DNA of 64,000 nt from Bog-473 sp963766995 (GTDB lineage: Bacteria > Actinomycetota > Acidimicrobiia > Acidimicrobiales > RAAP-2): the NCBI GenBank assembly GCA_963766995.1, contig CAVYCE010000002.1, positions 248,001 through 312,000 on the forward strand, written 5' to 3'. Numbering within the stretch: position 1 is the first letter of the stretch; every line of letters begins with the position of its first letter. Positions 1 through 9,090 of the stretch are shown one piece after another. The position numbers and the translations under genes were made by a program. Under the pieces are notes generated by a model that saw only the letters and a list, made by a program, of their open reading frames with translations, searched no databases and had not been told where the DNA came from.

Positions 1-85
1 TGGACCGGGGAGCACCGTCCCGGAGCGGGTGCGGACCTGATGGGGCTGGCCCGTTGGGTTCGGAGATCTCCGGTGGCAACGTCAT
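1..85 (-). CDS. Partial N-terminus, probable MltG-type endolytic transglycosylase
   Basis: Only about 28 codons lie inside the window; the rest runs off the left edge. An ATG (minus strand, 85-83) overlaps the TGA of ruvX in an ATGA junction and opens a frame without stops to the edge. The visible residues are Pro/Gly/Ser-rich and hydrophilic, as expected for the cytoplasmic tail before the membrane anchor of actinobacterial MltG. The call rests mainly on position, since mltG normally follows ruvX in Actinobacteria. MltG cleaves nascent peptidoglycan glycan strands at the membrane. No catalytic residue is visible, so another product is possible. Confidence 0.5.
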   Translation of the reverse strand, partial: MTLPPEISEPNGPAPSGPHPLRDGAPRS

Positions 86-525
86 GACCCGGCCTGGGCC
101 GTGCTGTCCAGCCACGATTGCAGCAGCACCATGGCGGCCGCGCTGTCGATGACCGCTCTCGACGACTTGACCGACCGTCCCGCTGCGCTCAGTGATCGCT
201 GCGCTTCAGTGGTGGTGAAACGCTCGTCCATGGTCTCTACCGCAACGTCGAGTGGCGTGAGAAGTTGGCGCAGTGCTGCCACTTCATCGAGCGCTGCCTG
301 GGCGGCGGGTCCAGCCCGACCCGACAAGCTCAACGGCAATCCGACCAAGACCGTGACGGCCTCGAGCTCGCGCACCACAGCCACCACAGCGTTGCGCTCG
401 GCCACTGCGTCACCCCGGCGTGGGACCGTTCCCCAGGGCGAGGCCAGAGTGCGGCGGCTGTCGCTGAAGGCCACCCCGATTCTGCGCGAGCCCAGGTCGA
501 GTGCCACGACCCGTCCCGTGCTCAC
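82..525 (-). CDS. ruvX: Putative pre-16S rRNA nuclease / Holliday junction resolvase-like YqgF
   Basis: A 147-residue RNase H-like fold protein, the normal size for YqgF/RuvX, which matures the 5' end of 16S rRNA. The N-terminal strand VVALDLGSRRIGVA carries the first catalytic Asp (D10). VLVGLPL near residue 60, DERFTT near 100 and DSAAAMVLLQ near 127 match the remaining family motifs, including the Glu and second Asp of the active site. The GTG start at 525 overlaps the alaS stop as GTGA, and its own stop overlaps the next gene as ATGA, so it lies in a tightly coupled alaS-ruvX-mltG unit. Confidence 0.93.
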   Translation of the reverse strand: MSTGRVVALDLGSRRIGVAFSDSRRTLASPWGTVPRRGDAVAERNAVVAVVRELEAVTVLVGLPLSLSGRAGPAAQAALDEVAALRQLLTPLDVAVETMDERFTTTEAQRSLSAAGRSVKSSRAVIDSAAAMVLLQSWLDSTAQAGS

Positions 526-3085
526 TCCGAGAGCAACCGACGCGCCTCGGCCAGTGCCTCGTCAATGCGCGACGGGTCCTTGCCGCCGGCCAGGGCCAGT
601 TCGGGGGAACCTCCGCCACCCCCGCCCACGATGCTGCCCAGGGCGCGGACAAGTTCAGTGGCATTTGGGCCGGTGGGGCCAGTCGCTCCCGCGATGGCGA
701 CCTTCTCCCCGTCCGGTGAACCGATGAGGATCACGCCTGTTAGGCCGTCCTGGCGCAGCACGGCCTGGGCCAGAGTCTGCAGCGCCTTGGGGTCGACCCC
801 GTCACGGCGCGCCACCACTACCCCGCCGGCGGCTCCTTGGGCCAGCTCCACCGCATCGGCCGCGCTCGATTGTTGACGCAGTTTCGAGAGCTCCTTATCC
901 GCGTCGCGCTGACGGGACATCAGCCGCTCAATCGCCGCGCCGAGCTCGTCCGGCTCGCTACGCAACAGTTCAGCCGCCGAACGCACCAGCTTTTCGCGAT
1001 CGTTGAAGCGGTCAAGCGCCACCTTGCCGGTCACGGCGAACATGCGGCGGGTATTCGAACCGATGGAGCTCTCCGACACCAGAGCGATGGGGCCGATCTG
1101 TCCCAGGGCGCCGACATGGGTCCCACCGCAGAACTCCAGCGAGTGTCGCGCCAGCCTTGACCACTCGGACGGTGGCACCGTATTTGTCACCGAAGAAGGC
1201 GATGGCCCCCAGTTTCTCGGCATCCTCGCGTGAGGTCTCGGTGGTCTCCACCGTCCCGTCGTCCAGTACGGCGTCGTTGGCCAAGCGGAACACCGTTTCC
1301 AGCTCTTCGGCGGTGGGCTGCTCGTGATGCGAGAAGTCGAAGCGCAAGTACTCGGGCGAGACCAGCGAACCCTGCTGACGCACGTGGTCACCCAGCACCG
1401 AACGGAGGGCCGAGTGCAGGAGGTGCGTGGCGGTGTGATTGCGCCGGATCGCTTGGCGTCGCTCACCGTCGATGGTGGCCAAGGCGTCCTGGCCCACAAC
1501 CAATCTCGCCATCGAGCTTCACCTTGTGCGCGGTCAGACCGGGCAGTACCTCGACGCTGTCGTACACCTCGGCGATGCCTGTCTCACTCACGATGGTCCC
1601 GGTGTCGCCCACCTGGCCACCGCTCTCGGCGTAGAACGACGTCTGATTAAGGAATACCTCGGCCTCGCCCGGCTCGCCGCCACTGAGCACGCCAACCACG
1701 CGGGCCGGCACTTCGTACTGCTCGGGCGAACGACCAACGAACAACGTCGGACCTTCGGATTCGAGGATGGCCCGATACTGCGTCTCGTCTCCGACCTTGG
1801 CCGCACGAGCCGCCGTCCGAGCCCGCTCGCGCTGTTCCGACATGGCCAGATCGAAGCCGGCCCGATCCACCGTCACCCCGGCATCGCGGGCCAACTCTTC
1901 AGTGAGTTCGACCGGGAAGCCATGGGTGTCGTGCAGGGTGAAGGCCACTTCGCCCGGCAGGACGTCCTGCCCGGTGGCGAACTCCTCTTCCAGGCGGCCC
2001 AGCCCGGACTTCAGCGTGCGGTCGAACCCGGCCTCTTCCCGCGAGACCACATTGAGGATCATGTCGTGCTGTTGCACTAGTGCAGGCCAGGCCGTCCCCA
2101 ACACCTGAGTGGCAGCTTCGACCAGCACCGGGGTGATCGGCTTCTCCACTCCCAAGCGGCGAGCGGCCAACACAGCTCGGCGCACCACACGGCGCAGCAC
2201 GTAGCCCCGGCCTTCATTGGCCGGTAAAACACCATCGGCAACCAGCATGGCCATGGCACGGCCGTGGTCGGCCATGACCCGCAGCGATACGTCAGTGCGC
2301 TCATCGGCGCCATAGGCCGTCCCCACCGTGGACGCCGCTGCCTCAATGATGGTGGCGAACAGGTCCGTGTCATACATGGAGTCCCGGCCCTGCAGAATGG
2401 GCAGGATCCGCTCGAGGCCAGCTCCGGTGTCGATGTTCTTGTGCGGCAGCTCGCTACGAATGCCCTGGGCATCGCGATTGAACTGCATGAAGACGAGGTT
2501 CCAGATCTCCACGAAACGGTGTTCCGCCCCGTGTTTGGGACCGCCGTCCTCGCCAAAGGTAGGGCCTTTATCGATGAATATTTCCGAATCCGGACCACAT
2601 GGGCCCGTGTCGCCCATGGCCCAGAAATTGTCAGCGTCGCCCATGCGCTGGACGCGCTCGATGGGAAAACCGACCTTGTCCACCCAGATCTGCTCGGCCT
2701 CGTCGTCATCGTCGTGCACGGTGACCCAGAGGCGATCGCCGTCCAGCCCGAACACCTCGGTGAGAAGTTCCCAGGCCAGTGGGATGGCCTCTTCTTTGAA
2801 GTAGTCACCGAAGCTGAAATTGCCCAGCATTTCGAAGAAGGTGCAGTGGTACGTGTCGGTACCGATGATGTCGATGTCCGGCGTCCGGAAGCACTTCTGA
2901 ATGCTGGTGGCGCGGGGCCATGGCGCCGCCTCATCCCCCACGAAGTACGGCTTGAAGGGGATCATCCCCGCGATGGTGAACAGGACCGAGGGGTCGTGTG
3001 GGATCAGGCTGGCGGAGGGAACGGCGGTGTGACCACGCTCGGTGAAGAAGCGTGTGAAGGCCGCCCGCAGTTCATTGGCGTCCAT
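522..3085 (-). CDS. alaS: Alanyl-tRNA synthetase, interrupted by two single-base frameshifts
   Basis: Charges tRNA-Ala with alanine in the cytoplasm. The first frame (3085 to about 1505) holds the class II catalytic core and ends in KVKLDGE. The next (about 1503-1147) holds the editing-domain HTATHLLH zinc motif. The last (about 1145-522) holds LEFCGGTHV, the remaining zinc ligands, and the C-Ala domain with a glycine run before the end. Skipping one base near 1504 and one near 1146 gives a continuous protein of about 853 residues, close to the usual 870-900. Both repairs remove a base. The gene is essential and everything else is conserved, so sequence error is more likely than a pseudogene. 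The stop overlaps ruvX as GTGA. Confidence 0.9.
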
Positions 3086-3105
3086 CGCCCCAGCCTAATG
3101 GGGCC

Positions 3106-5967
3106 TCAGTCGGGTGCCATGCCCACAATGGGCTTGTTCAGGTTGAAGTTCCCGGTGGAGCCGTAGAAGCTGGCGTCGCCGAAACTAAAGATGCCGCCGT
3201 CGGACGCCACCAGCCAGTACCCGTCACCGCTCGGCGTCGACGCCATGCCCACGATGGGCTTATTCAGGTCAAGGTTGCCGCCCGATCCGTGGAAGCCGGC
3301 GTCCCCGAAGTTGAAGATGCCGCCGTCGGACGCCACCAACCAATACCCATTCCCGTCGGGGGTGGCCGCCATGCCGACGATGGGCTTGTTCAAGGAGATG
3401 GCGCCCGTCGATCCGTGGAAGGCCGCATCGCCGAAGGCAAAGATGCCGCCGTCGGACGCCACTAGCCAATAGCCATTGCCGTCGGGAGTGGCGGCCATGC
3501 CGACAATGGGCTTGGACAGGGCCTGACCCCCCATACTGCCGAAGTAGCGGGCGCCGCCGAAGTTGAAGATGCCGCCGTCGGAGGCCACCATCCAGTACCC
3601 GTTCCCACTCGGCGTCGACGCCATGCCCACAATGGGCTTATTGAGCGGCGTGCCGCCCATGGAGCCATAGAAATGCGCGTCTCCGTAGTTGAAGATGCCG
3701 CCGTCAGTGGCCACCAGCCAGTAGCCGTCGCCGCTGGGCGTGGCGGCCATACCTACGATGGGAGCCGACAGGTTCAGGTTGCCGGCGCTCCCGTAGAAGT
3801 TCCCGGAGCCAAAGTTGAAGATGCCACCGTCGGAAGCCACGAAGCGATAGCCCGCGCAGCTGTCGGCCGAGCCGAAGGCGTAGCGCTCCGCCTCGGTGCC
3901 GACCGAGCTTCCATCAGGGTTCGACACAATGATGGTGACGCAGTCATTCTCGCCCGGCGACGGTGGCGCCACCACCAGCGTGGTTTCGCTGGCCGACACG
4001 ATCCGCCCCGTCCCGGCGGAGCCGAAGTTGACGGACGAGGCATCGGCCAGTCCTCCGCCGGTGATGGTGATATCGGGCCCGTTGGACTCGGGACCGGTGG
4101 ACGCACTGATGCTGGCCACACTGGGGCACCCGTCACCACCCTCCAAGGCGATGGCCACATTCTGGTCAATGGGGGTGCCGAGTCCAGAGGCAGCGTCGTA
4201 TCCCGGGCCGGCCTTCCATGACCCGTTGTGGGTCCCGGTGAAGTCGTTGCTGCCAGTGGTCACGTCGTTGAAGTTGGAGCCGTTGTCCACCGCATAGAGC
4301 GCCGGCGCCACCAGCCCCACATTCGTGGTGCACCCTTGATTGGTGTCAGCGAAGAGCCCGGCCAGCATGGGTGCCACCGAACTGGTCCCACCGAACACGG
4401 TCCAGCCCCCAGCGGCGCCGAAATAGGCCACCACGCCATGGTCGGGGTCTGCATCGGCACTCAGATCGGGCACGCTGCGACATCCGCTCTGATTCGAACA
4501 GGGGTCAGTGCCCGTCCCGCCCGATGAGTCGGGCTGCCACGCGGGCTTGGCCCACGTCTCCGAGTAGCCGCCACCGCCGGCTCCACTCGAGGAGTTGTCC
4601 TGGCACACGTCGTCGTCTTGGACACCACAGTTGTTCCATACCGATTGCGCGCCGGCCGCACCGCCCACCATGGACGTACCACCGGCACTGAGCACGTCGG
4701 ACTGGGCGCCCGGATCGTCGATGGCCAGCACGGCGCTGCCATCAGACGTCAGGCAGTCCTCTGATCCGGCATCACCGGCCGCTGCCACCATGGTCTGACC
4801 CTGCGCCGCCATGCGCGAGAAAATGGCGCTTTCCGACGAGGCCTCTCCCGACGTGAGGTCGCTCTCGCAGATGCCCCAGCTGGTGGTAATCACCTGAGCC
4901 AGATCGTCAGAGGCGATCTGGCTGAGCAAGGAGAGGGACGAGGCCCCGCTGACCTGGTTGGGTGCCTCGTAGACCAGGAGGGACGAGGAGGGAGCGTTAG
5001 CGGCCACTAGCTCGATATCGAGGGCAGCCTCACCACTCCCCTGGGCCGGACCTCCGGCACCACCGTCAACCGAGATGATGCGAATCGGCGTCGACAGGCC
5101 TTCGCAGGTCTCGAAGGCCGCGATGTCGCTGTTGGAGAACTGCTCGAACTCCACAATGGCGACGGTCTGGCCGATGCCGGTGCGTCCTTGGGTGAAGAGT
5201 TGATTCAACCCGTAGTCATTGGCCAGCTGTGTCGTGGTGTAGCCGCTCGTACCGGCTGCGCTGGTGGCCTGTGAACAGGCCTGGGGACCGGCCTCGGCGT
5301 TTGAGAGCTGGTGTGCCAATTGGTGAGATAGCCCCATTGATCCGCTGGAGGTGCCGGTGGTCGAGGAGCCCGAAGCCGGAGCTCGGCGCAGCATGGAATG
5401 TGGTTGGGACAGTCCGTCCAGTCCCACCACCGCGTTCACCTCGCCCTCAAGACTGGCCGGCACCAGCGGCTCGGCCGTGTTGACGAAGGAAGAGGCGCCA
5501 TCGGGCAAGCGAACCGACTCGAGCGGGGTCCCGAACGCTTGGCTGACGATGGCCGCGCTGCCACTCACCGGGAGCAGCGTGCTCCCGCTGCCCATCCTTC
5601 CCACCGCCAGCCCTTCGGAGCGAAGGGCCTGCGTGACCTGCTGCACCTCCTCGGGGGCGGGCCCATAGGCCGCCGCAAACTGCGAGGTGGTCAAGTAGTG
5701 GTGGTAGAGCGCTGAACCTGGCGTCGAAACGGCTGCCACTTCTTCGTTTAACCCGGAGGGGTCCTGCCCAACCAGGCTGACCAGGAGGTGCAGTGACCTC
5801 GACGAGGTCAACGCTCCCATACGGGTGACGTCGGAAGGGATTTTTGGAAGGTTGCCATGCAAGGCCACCTTGGACATTGGCGCGGCGATGGCGGGTGCAG
5901 CCGGTACCAGGGTGCCCGCGCTCAACAGCGCCGCGCCCAACACCAGGCCCCCCATTCCCTTCTTCAT
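3106..5967 (-). CDS. Secreted sedolisin/kumamolisin-type (S53) protease with TIG domain and C-terminal repeats
   Basis: A 953-residue exported serine-carboxyl peptidase. Signal peptide at 1-29 (MKKGMGG, hydrophobic core, AIA-AP cleavage region); Pro-kumamolisin activation domain about 55-195; S53 catalytic domain about 225-605. The catalytic Glu and Asp are in GEAALDIELVA (about 316), the oxyanion Asp in AAGDAGSED (about 397) and the nucleophile Ser in GGTSSVAP (about 527). A TIG/IPT Ig-like domain spans about 611-695, then six 42-residue GGIFxFGDA repeats run to the end. Members of the family act at acidic pH outside the cell. The ATG overlaps the rarA stop (ATGA) and alaS starts 20 bases beyond its end, an odd setting for a secreted protease. 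Confidence 0.93.
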   Translation of the reverse strand: MKKGMGGLVLGAALLSAGTLVPAAPAIAAPMSKVALHGNLPKIPSDVTRMGALTSSRSLHLLVSLVGQDPSGLNEEVAAVSTPGSALYHHYLTTSQFAAAYGPAPEEVQQVTQALRSEGLAVGRMGSGSTLLPVSGSAAIVSQAFGTPLESVRLPDGASSFVNTAEPLVPASLEGEVNAVVGLDGLSQPHSMLRRAPASGSSTTGTSSGSMGLSHQLAHQLSNAEAGPQACSQATSAAGTSGYTTTQLANDYGLNQLFTQGRTGIGQTVAIVEFEQFSNSDIAAFETCEGLSTPIRIISVDGGAGGPAQGSGEAALDIELVAANAPSSSLLVYEAPNQVSGASSLSLLSQIASDDLAQVITTSWGICESDLTSGEASSESAIFSRMAAQGQTMVAAAGDAGSEDCLTSDGSAVLAIDDPGAQSDVLSAGGTSMVGGAAGAQSVWNNCGVQDDDVCQDNSSSGAGGGGYSETWAKPAWQPDSSGGTGTDPCSNQSGCRSVPDLSADADPDHGVVAYFGAAGGWTVFGGTSSVAPMLAGLFADTNQGCTTNVGLVAPALYAVDNGSNFNDVTTGSNDFTGTHNGSWKAGPGYDAASGLGTPIDQNVAIALEGGDGCPSVASISASTGPESNGPDITITGGGLADASSVNFGSAGTGRIVSASETTLVVAPPSPGENDCVTIIVSNPDGSSVGTEAERYAFGSADSCAGYRFVASDGGIFNFGSGNFYGSAGNLNLSAPIVGMAATPSGDGYWLVATDGGIFNYGDAHFYGSMGGTPLNKPIVGMASTPSGNGYWMVASDGGIFNFGGARYFGSMGGQALSKPIVGMAATPDGNGYWLVASDGGIFAFGDAAFHGSTGAISLNKPIVGMAATPDGNGYWLVASDGGIFNFGDAGFHGSGGNLDLNKPIVGMASTPSGDGYWLVASDGGIFSFGDASFYGSTGNFNLNKPIVGMAPD
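3109..3850 (-). repeat. Six tandem 126-bp (42-residue) coding repeats in the sedolisin gene
   Basis: Six in-frame copies of a 42-residue unit: VASDGGIF-x-FGDA-x-F-x-GS, then a variable loop, LNKPIVGMA-x-TP and GxGYWL. The DNA period of 126 bp is visible in copies of aagatgccgccgtcg near 3188, 3314, 3440, 3566, 3692 and 3818. The same unit occurs six times in the SGNH protein at 54505-55200. Regular aromatic/Gly units of about 42 residues in sixes would suit a beta-propeller, but that is inference. Confidence 0.95.
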
Positions 5968-7274
5968 GTGCTCGCCGTTGTCCCCTCATCGCGCTTCGAT
6001 TCGGCACTCTTCGCTTCAGCACCGTGTGATGACGGCTCGTAATACACGTGCCCCTCGAGTGCGTCAGGACGATACTGCTGCGCCAGTGTGCCGGAAGGGT
6101 CATCGTGCGGGTACTGGTAACCCTCACCGTGCCCGATGGAGCCGGCGGACTTGTAGTGGGCGTCGCGCAGGTGCACGGGCACCTCTTGGGGCACGCCGCT
6201 GCGTACGTCAGCCTGGGCCCGCCCCAACGCCACCACGACTGAGTTCGACTTCGGGGCGCGCGCCAGGTAGATCACGGCCTGGCTCAAGTTCAAGGCGGCC
6301 TCGGGTAGACCTACGTATTCCACGGCACGGGCGGCTGCTTCGGCGACCAGGAGCGCCTGCGGATCGGCCAGACCGATGTCCTCGGAGGCTAAGACCACCA
6401 TGCGCCGAGCCAGGAAGCGCGGGTCCTCGCCTCCCTCAATCATGCGAGCCATCCAGTACAGGCCGGCGTCCGCGTCGGAACCCCGCACGCTCTTGATCAG
6501 CGCGCTGATCTGGTCGTAGTGCTCATCGGCACCCTGATGGAACAGGCGTCCGTCGCGTGCCTTGGCCATGTCGTCCATGGTCAGGACCACCGGCGCTCCC
6601 TCCGTGGTGGCCGAGGCGCGAGCCAGGGCCACCGCCACTTCCACCGTGGTCAGCGCGGCACGGGCGTCCCCTTCGCAGGCCGCCACCACGGCGTCGACGG
6701 CGTCGTCTTCGGCGTCGGCCTCTTCCTCGGTCAGGCCCCGCCGAATGAGAGTACGGAGATTGTCCGCACTGAGCGGTTGGAGGCGCCAGAGCGAGGAGCG
6801 GCTGAGCAACGGTGGATTCACTTCGAAAAAAGGGTTCTCGGTGGTGGCGCCGATCAAGACCACCAGCCCGCTCTCGACTGCGGGCAGGAGCACGTCCTGC
6901 TGGGACTTGCTGAAACGGTGCACCTCGTCGATGAACAGCATGGTGCCCTGGCCTCGTTCGCCCAGTCGGAGCTGAGCCTCGGCCAAGGCTTCACGCACGT
7001 CCTTGACCCCGGCCGCGGTGGCGGACAGGGTGACCAGGTGCTTGGCGGTAGTGGCGGCCAGCAGCCGGGCCAGGGTGGTCTTCCCCGTGCCGGCCGGGCC
7101 CCAGAGGATGGCGGATCCGACCCGGTCGGCTTCGGCCAAGGTACGAAGCGGAGCCCCCGGTCCGATCAGATGTTCCTGACCCACCACCTCATCGAGCGTC
7201 CGAGGCCGCAGGCGATCGGCCAGTGGGGCCTGGCGCTGCAGGTTGCGTTGCGCCGCGTCGGCGAAGAGGCTCAC
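5964..7274 (-). CDS. rarA: Replication-associated recombination AAA+ ATPase RarA (MgsA)
   Basis: A 436-residue clamp-loader-like ATPase acting at stalled replication forks. Walker A is GPAGTGKTT near residue 60, Walker B is MLFIDEVHR near 112, sensor 1 is GATTENPFF near 143, and the C-terminal MgsA tetramerisation region runs from about 240. It ends in a hydrophilic 30-residue tail. GTG start at 7274, 19 bases after the aspS stop. The stop overlaps the sedolisin ATG as ATGA. The usual actinobacterial neighbours are aspS upstream and alaS downstream, so the sedolisin gene separates a normally adjacent pair. Confidence 0.95.
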   Translation of the reverse strand: MSLFADAAQRNLQRQAPLADRLRPRTLDEVVGQEHLIGPGAPLRTLAEADRVGSAILWGPAGTGKTTLARLLAATTAKHLVTLSATAAGVKDVREALAEAQLRLGERGQGTMLFIDEVHRFSKSQQDVLLPAVESGLVVLIGATTENPFFEVNPPLLSRSSLWRLQPLSADNLRTLIRRGLTEEEADAEDDAVDAVVAACEGDARAALTTVEVAVALARASATTEGAPVVLTMDDMAKARDGRLFHQGADEHYDQISALIKSVRGSDADAGLYWMARMIEGGEDPRFLARRMVVLASEDIGLADPQALLVAEAAARAVEYVGLPEAALNLSQAVIYLARAPKSNSVVVALGRAQADVRSGVPQEVPVHLRDAHYKSAGSIGHGEGYQYPHDDPSGTLAQQYRPDALEGHVYYEPSSHGAEAKSAESKRDEGTTAST

Positions 7275-7293
7275 GACGAAGTGTCGGGCCGCG

Positions 7294-9090
7294 CTAAGGA
7301 GCCGGAGCGGCGGGCGGCGGCGGCGGCACCACGACCCGGATGCCCAGTTCGGTCAGGCTTTCGGCCGGCAGCGCCAGCGGCGCCCCGGTCAGTGGGTCGG
7401 CGCCAGACTGGGTCTTGGGATACGCGATTACTTCCCGAATGTTTTCTTCACCGGCCAGCACGGCGACGAGGCGGTCGATCCCAAAGGCAAACCCGGCGTG
7501 GGGCGGCGCCCCATAGCGGAACGCGTTAAGCAAGAAGCCGAAGCGTGACTCCGCCTCATCGGCACTAATGCCGAGCGCCTCGAACACCTGCGACTGAATG
7601 TCGCGGCGGTGGATACGCACACTGCCCGACCCCAATTCCCAGCCATTGAGCACGAGGTCGTAGGCCTGTGATCGCACGGCCAGCGGGTCGGTCTTCAGCA
7701 GCGGCATGTCCTCGGGGTAAGGCATGGTGAAGGGGTGGTGAGCCGCCTGGGGGTTCCCGGCTGCGTCCACACCGTCGAAACTGGGGAAGTCGACGATCCA
7801 CACGTAGCGGTGCGGACCCTCGCTCACCGGCGGCGAGCCCAACGTCGAACGGAGAGTGCCCAGCACGTTGCAGGCCAACCGGTACTCGTCGGCCACAATG
7901 AGGATGAGGTCCCCCTCTTGGGCCCCCGTCTTCTTGCGGATGGTGGCGCGCTCGGCGTCGGAAAGGAAGCGGTCGAGGGGTGAGTCGAGACCGTCGCTGG
8001 TGACCCGAAACCAGGCCAATCCCGCTGCGCCGGCTCGTTTGGCCTGATCGGTCAGGGTATCTAAGCGGGATCGGGTGAACGCCGCGCCCTCGGACACCAC
8101 GATGGCCTTGACGGTCGGTGCCGCAAAGGCCCGCACCTCAGTCTGAGCGAACTCCTCGCTGAGATCGATCAGCTCCATGCCAAAGCGCAGGTCCGGCTTG
8201 TCGGTGCCGAACCGATCGAGCGCCTCGGTCCACGTGAGGCGCGAAATCGGCGGCGGGCGCTCACCGGTGGCGGCTTCGGCCGCGTCCATGACCGCTTCAG
8301 TCACCGCCGCCATCACATCGTCCTGGCTGCCGAATGACATCTCCATGTCGAGTTGGGTGAACTCGAATTGCCGGTCGGCTCGTAAGTCCTCATCGCGCAG
8401 GCAGCGGGCGATTTGGTAGTAGCGGTCAAAGCCGCCCACCATGAGCAGCTGCTTGGCCAACTGTGGGCTCTGGGGTAGCGCGTAAAAGGACCCGTGATGC
8501 AGGCGGCTGGGGACCGAAAACTCTCGTGACCCCTCGGGCGTGGGAGCCCACAACAGCGGTGTCTCCACCTCACAAAAACCCTGACCGTCCATGGCACCGC
8601 GGATGGCCGCGTTGACCCGGGCCCGCAGGCGAAGGTTGCGCTGCATCCGGTTGCGCCGTAGATCGACATAGCGGTACTTGAGCCGGACCGGCTCGTCCGA
8701 CTCGGCCCGGTCGTCCACGGCAAAAGGCGGCGGCTCGGCATCATTGAGCACTTCCACCGTGCAGTCGCCCACTTCGACGTCACCGGTGTCGAGGCCCGGG
8801 TTGCGGGTGCCTTCAGGACGAAGCCGCACCGTGCCAGTGATGGCCACCACCCATTCGCTACGAATATCGACCTTGTTGTCGATCACGCACTGAATGATCC
8901 CGGTGTGATCGCGCAGGTCGATAAAGGCCAAGTGCTCGCCATGCTCCCGTCGTTTGGCCACCCAACCGCATAGGCGCACCTGGGTGCCCACGTCCGCATC
9001 GCGCAGCACTCCACAGAGGTGGGTGCGCATGGCGGTGGGTCGCGGGTCGGCCGAAGTGGGGCGTGCTGCAGATGCTGCGGAATCGGTCAT
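7294..9090 (-). CDS. aspS: Aspartyl-tRNA synthetase
   Basis: A 598-residue bacterial-type class IIb AspRS. After a short leader, the OB-fold anticodon-binding domain (CGWVAKRREHGEHLAFIDLR) covers about 30-130. Class II motif 2 is RCLRDEDLRADRQFEFTQ near 235, the bacterial GAD insertion spans about 310-430, and motif 3 is GFAFGIDRLVAVLAG near 550. The long Pro/Ala tail is low complexity. The ATG overlaps the hisS stop as ATGA. Many actinobacterial AspRSs are non-discriminating (they also charge tRNA-Asn), but that cannot be decided from this window. Confidence 0.96.
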   Translation of the reverse strand: MTDSAASAARPTSADPRPTAMRTHLCGVLRDADVGTQVRLCGWVAKRREHGEHLAFIDLRDHTGIIQCVIDNKVDIRSEWVVAITGTVRLRPEGTRNPGLDTGDVEVGDCTVEVLNDAEPPPFAVDDRAESDEPVRLKYRYVDLRRNRMQRNLRLRARVNAAIRGAMDGQGFCEVETPLLWAPTPEGSREFSVPSRLHHGSFYALPQSPQLAKQLLMVGGFDRYYQIARCLRDEDLRADRQFEFTQLDMEMSFGSQDDVMAAVTEAVMDAAEAATGERPPPISRLTWTEALDRFGTDKPDLRFGMELIDLSEEFAQTEVRAFAAPTVKAIVVSEGAAFTRSRLDTLTDQAKRAGAAGLAWFRVTSDGLDSPLDRFLSDAERATIRKKTGAQEGDLILIVADEYRLACNVLGTLRSTLGSPPVSEGPHRYVWIVDFPSFDGVDAAGNPQAAHHPFTMPYPEDMPLLKTDPLAVRSQAYDLVLNGWELGSGSVRIHRRDIQSQVFEALGISADEAESRFGFLLNAFRYGAPPHAGFAFGIDRLVAVLAGEENIREVIAYPKTQSGADPLTGAPLALPAESLTELGIRVVVPPPPPAAPAP

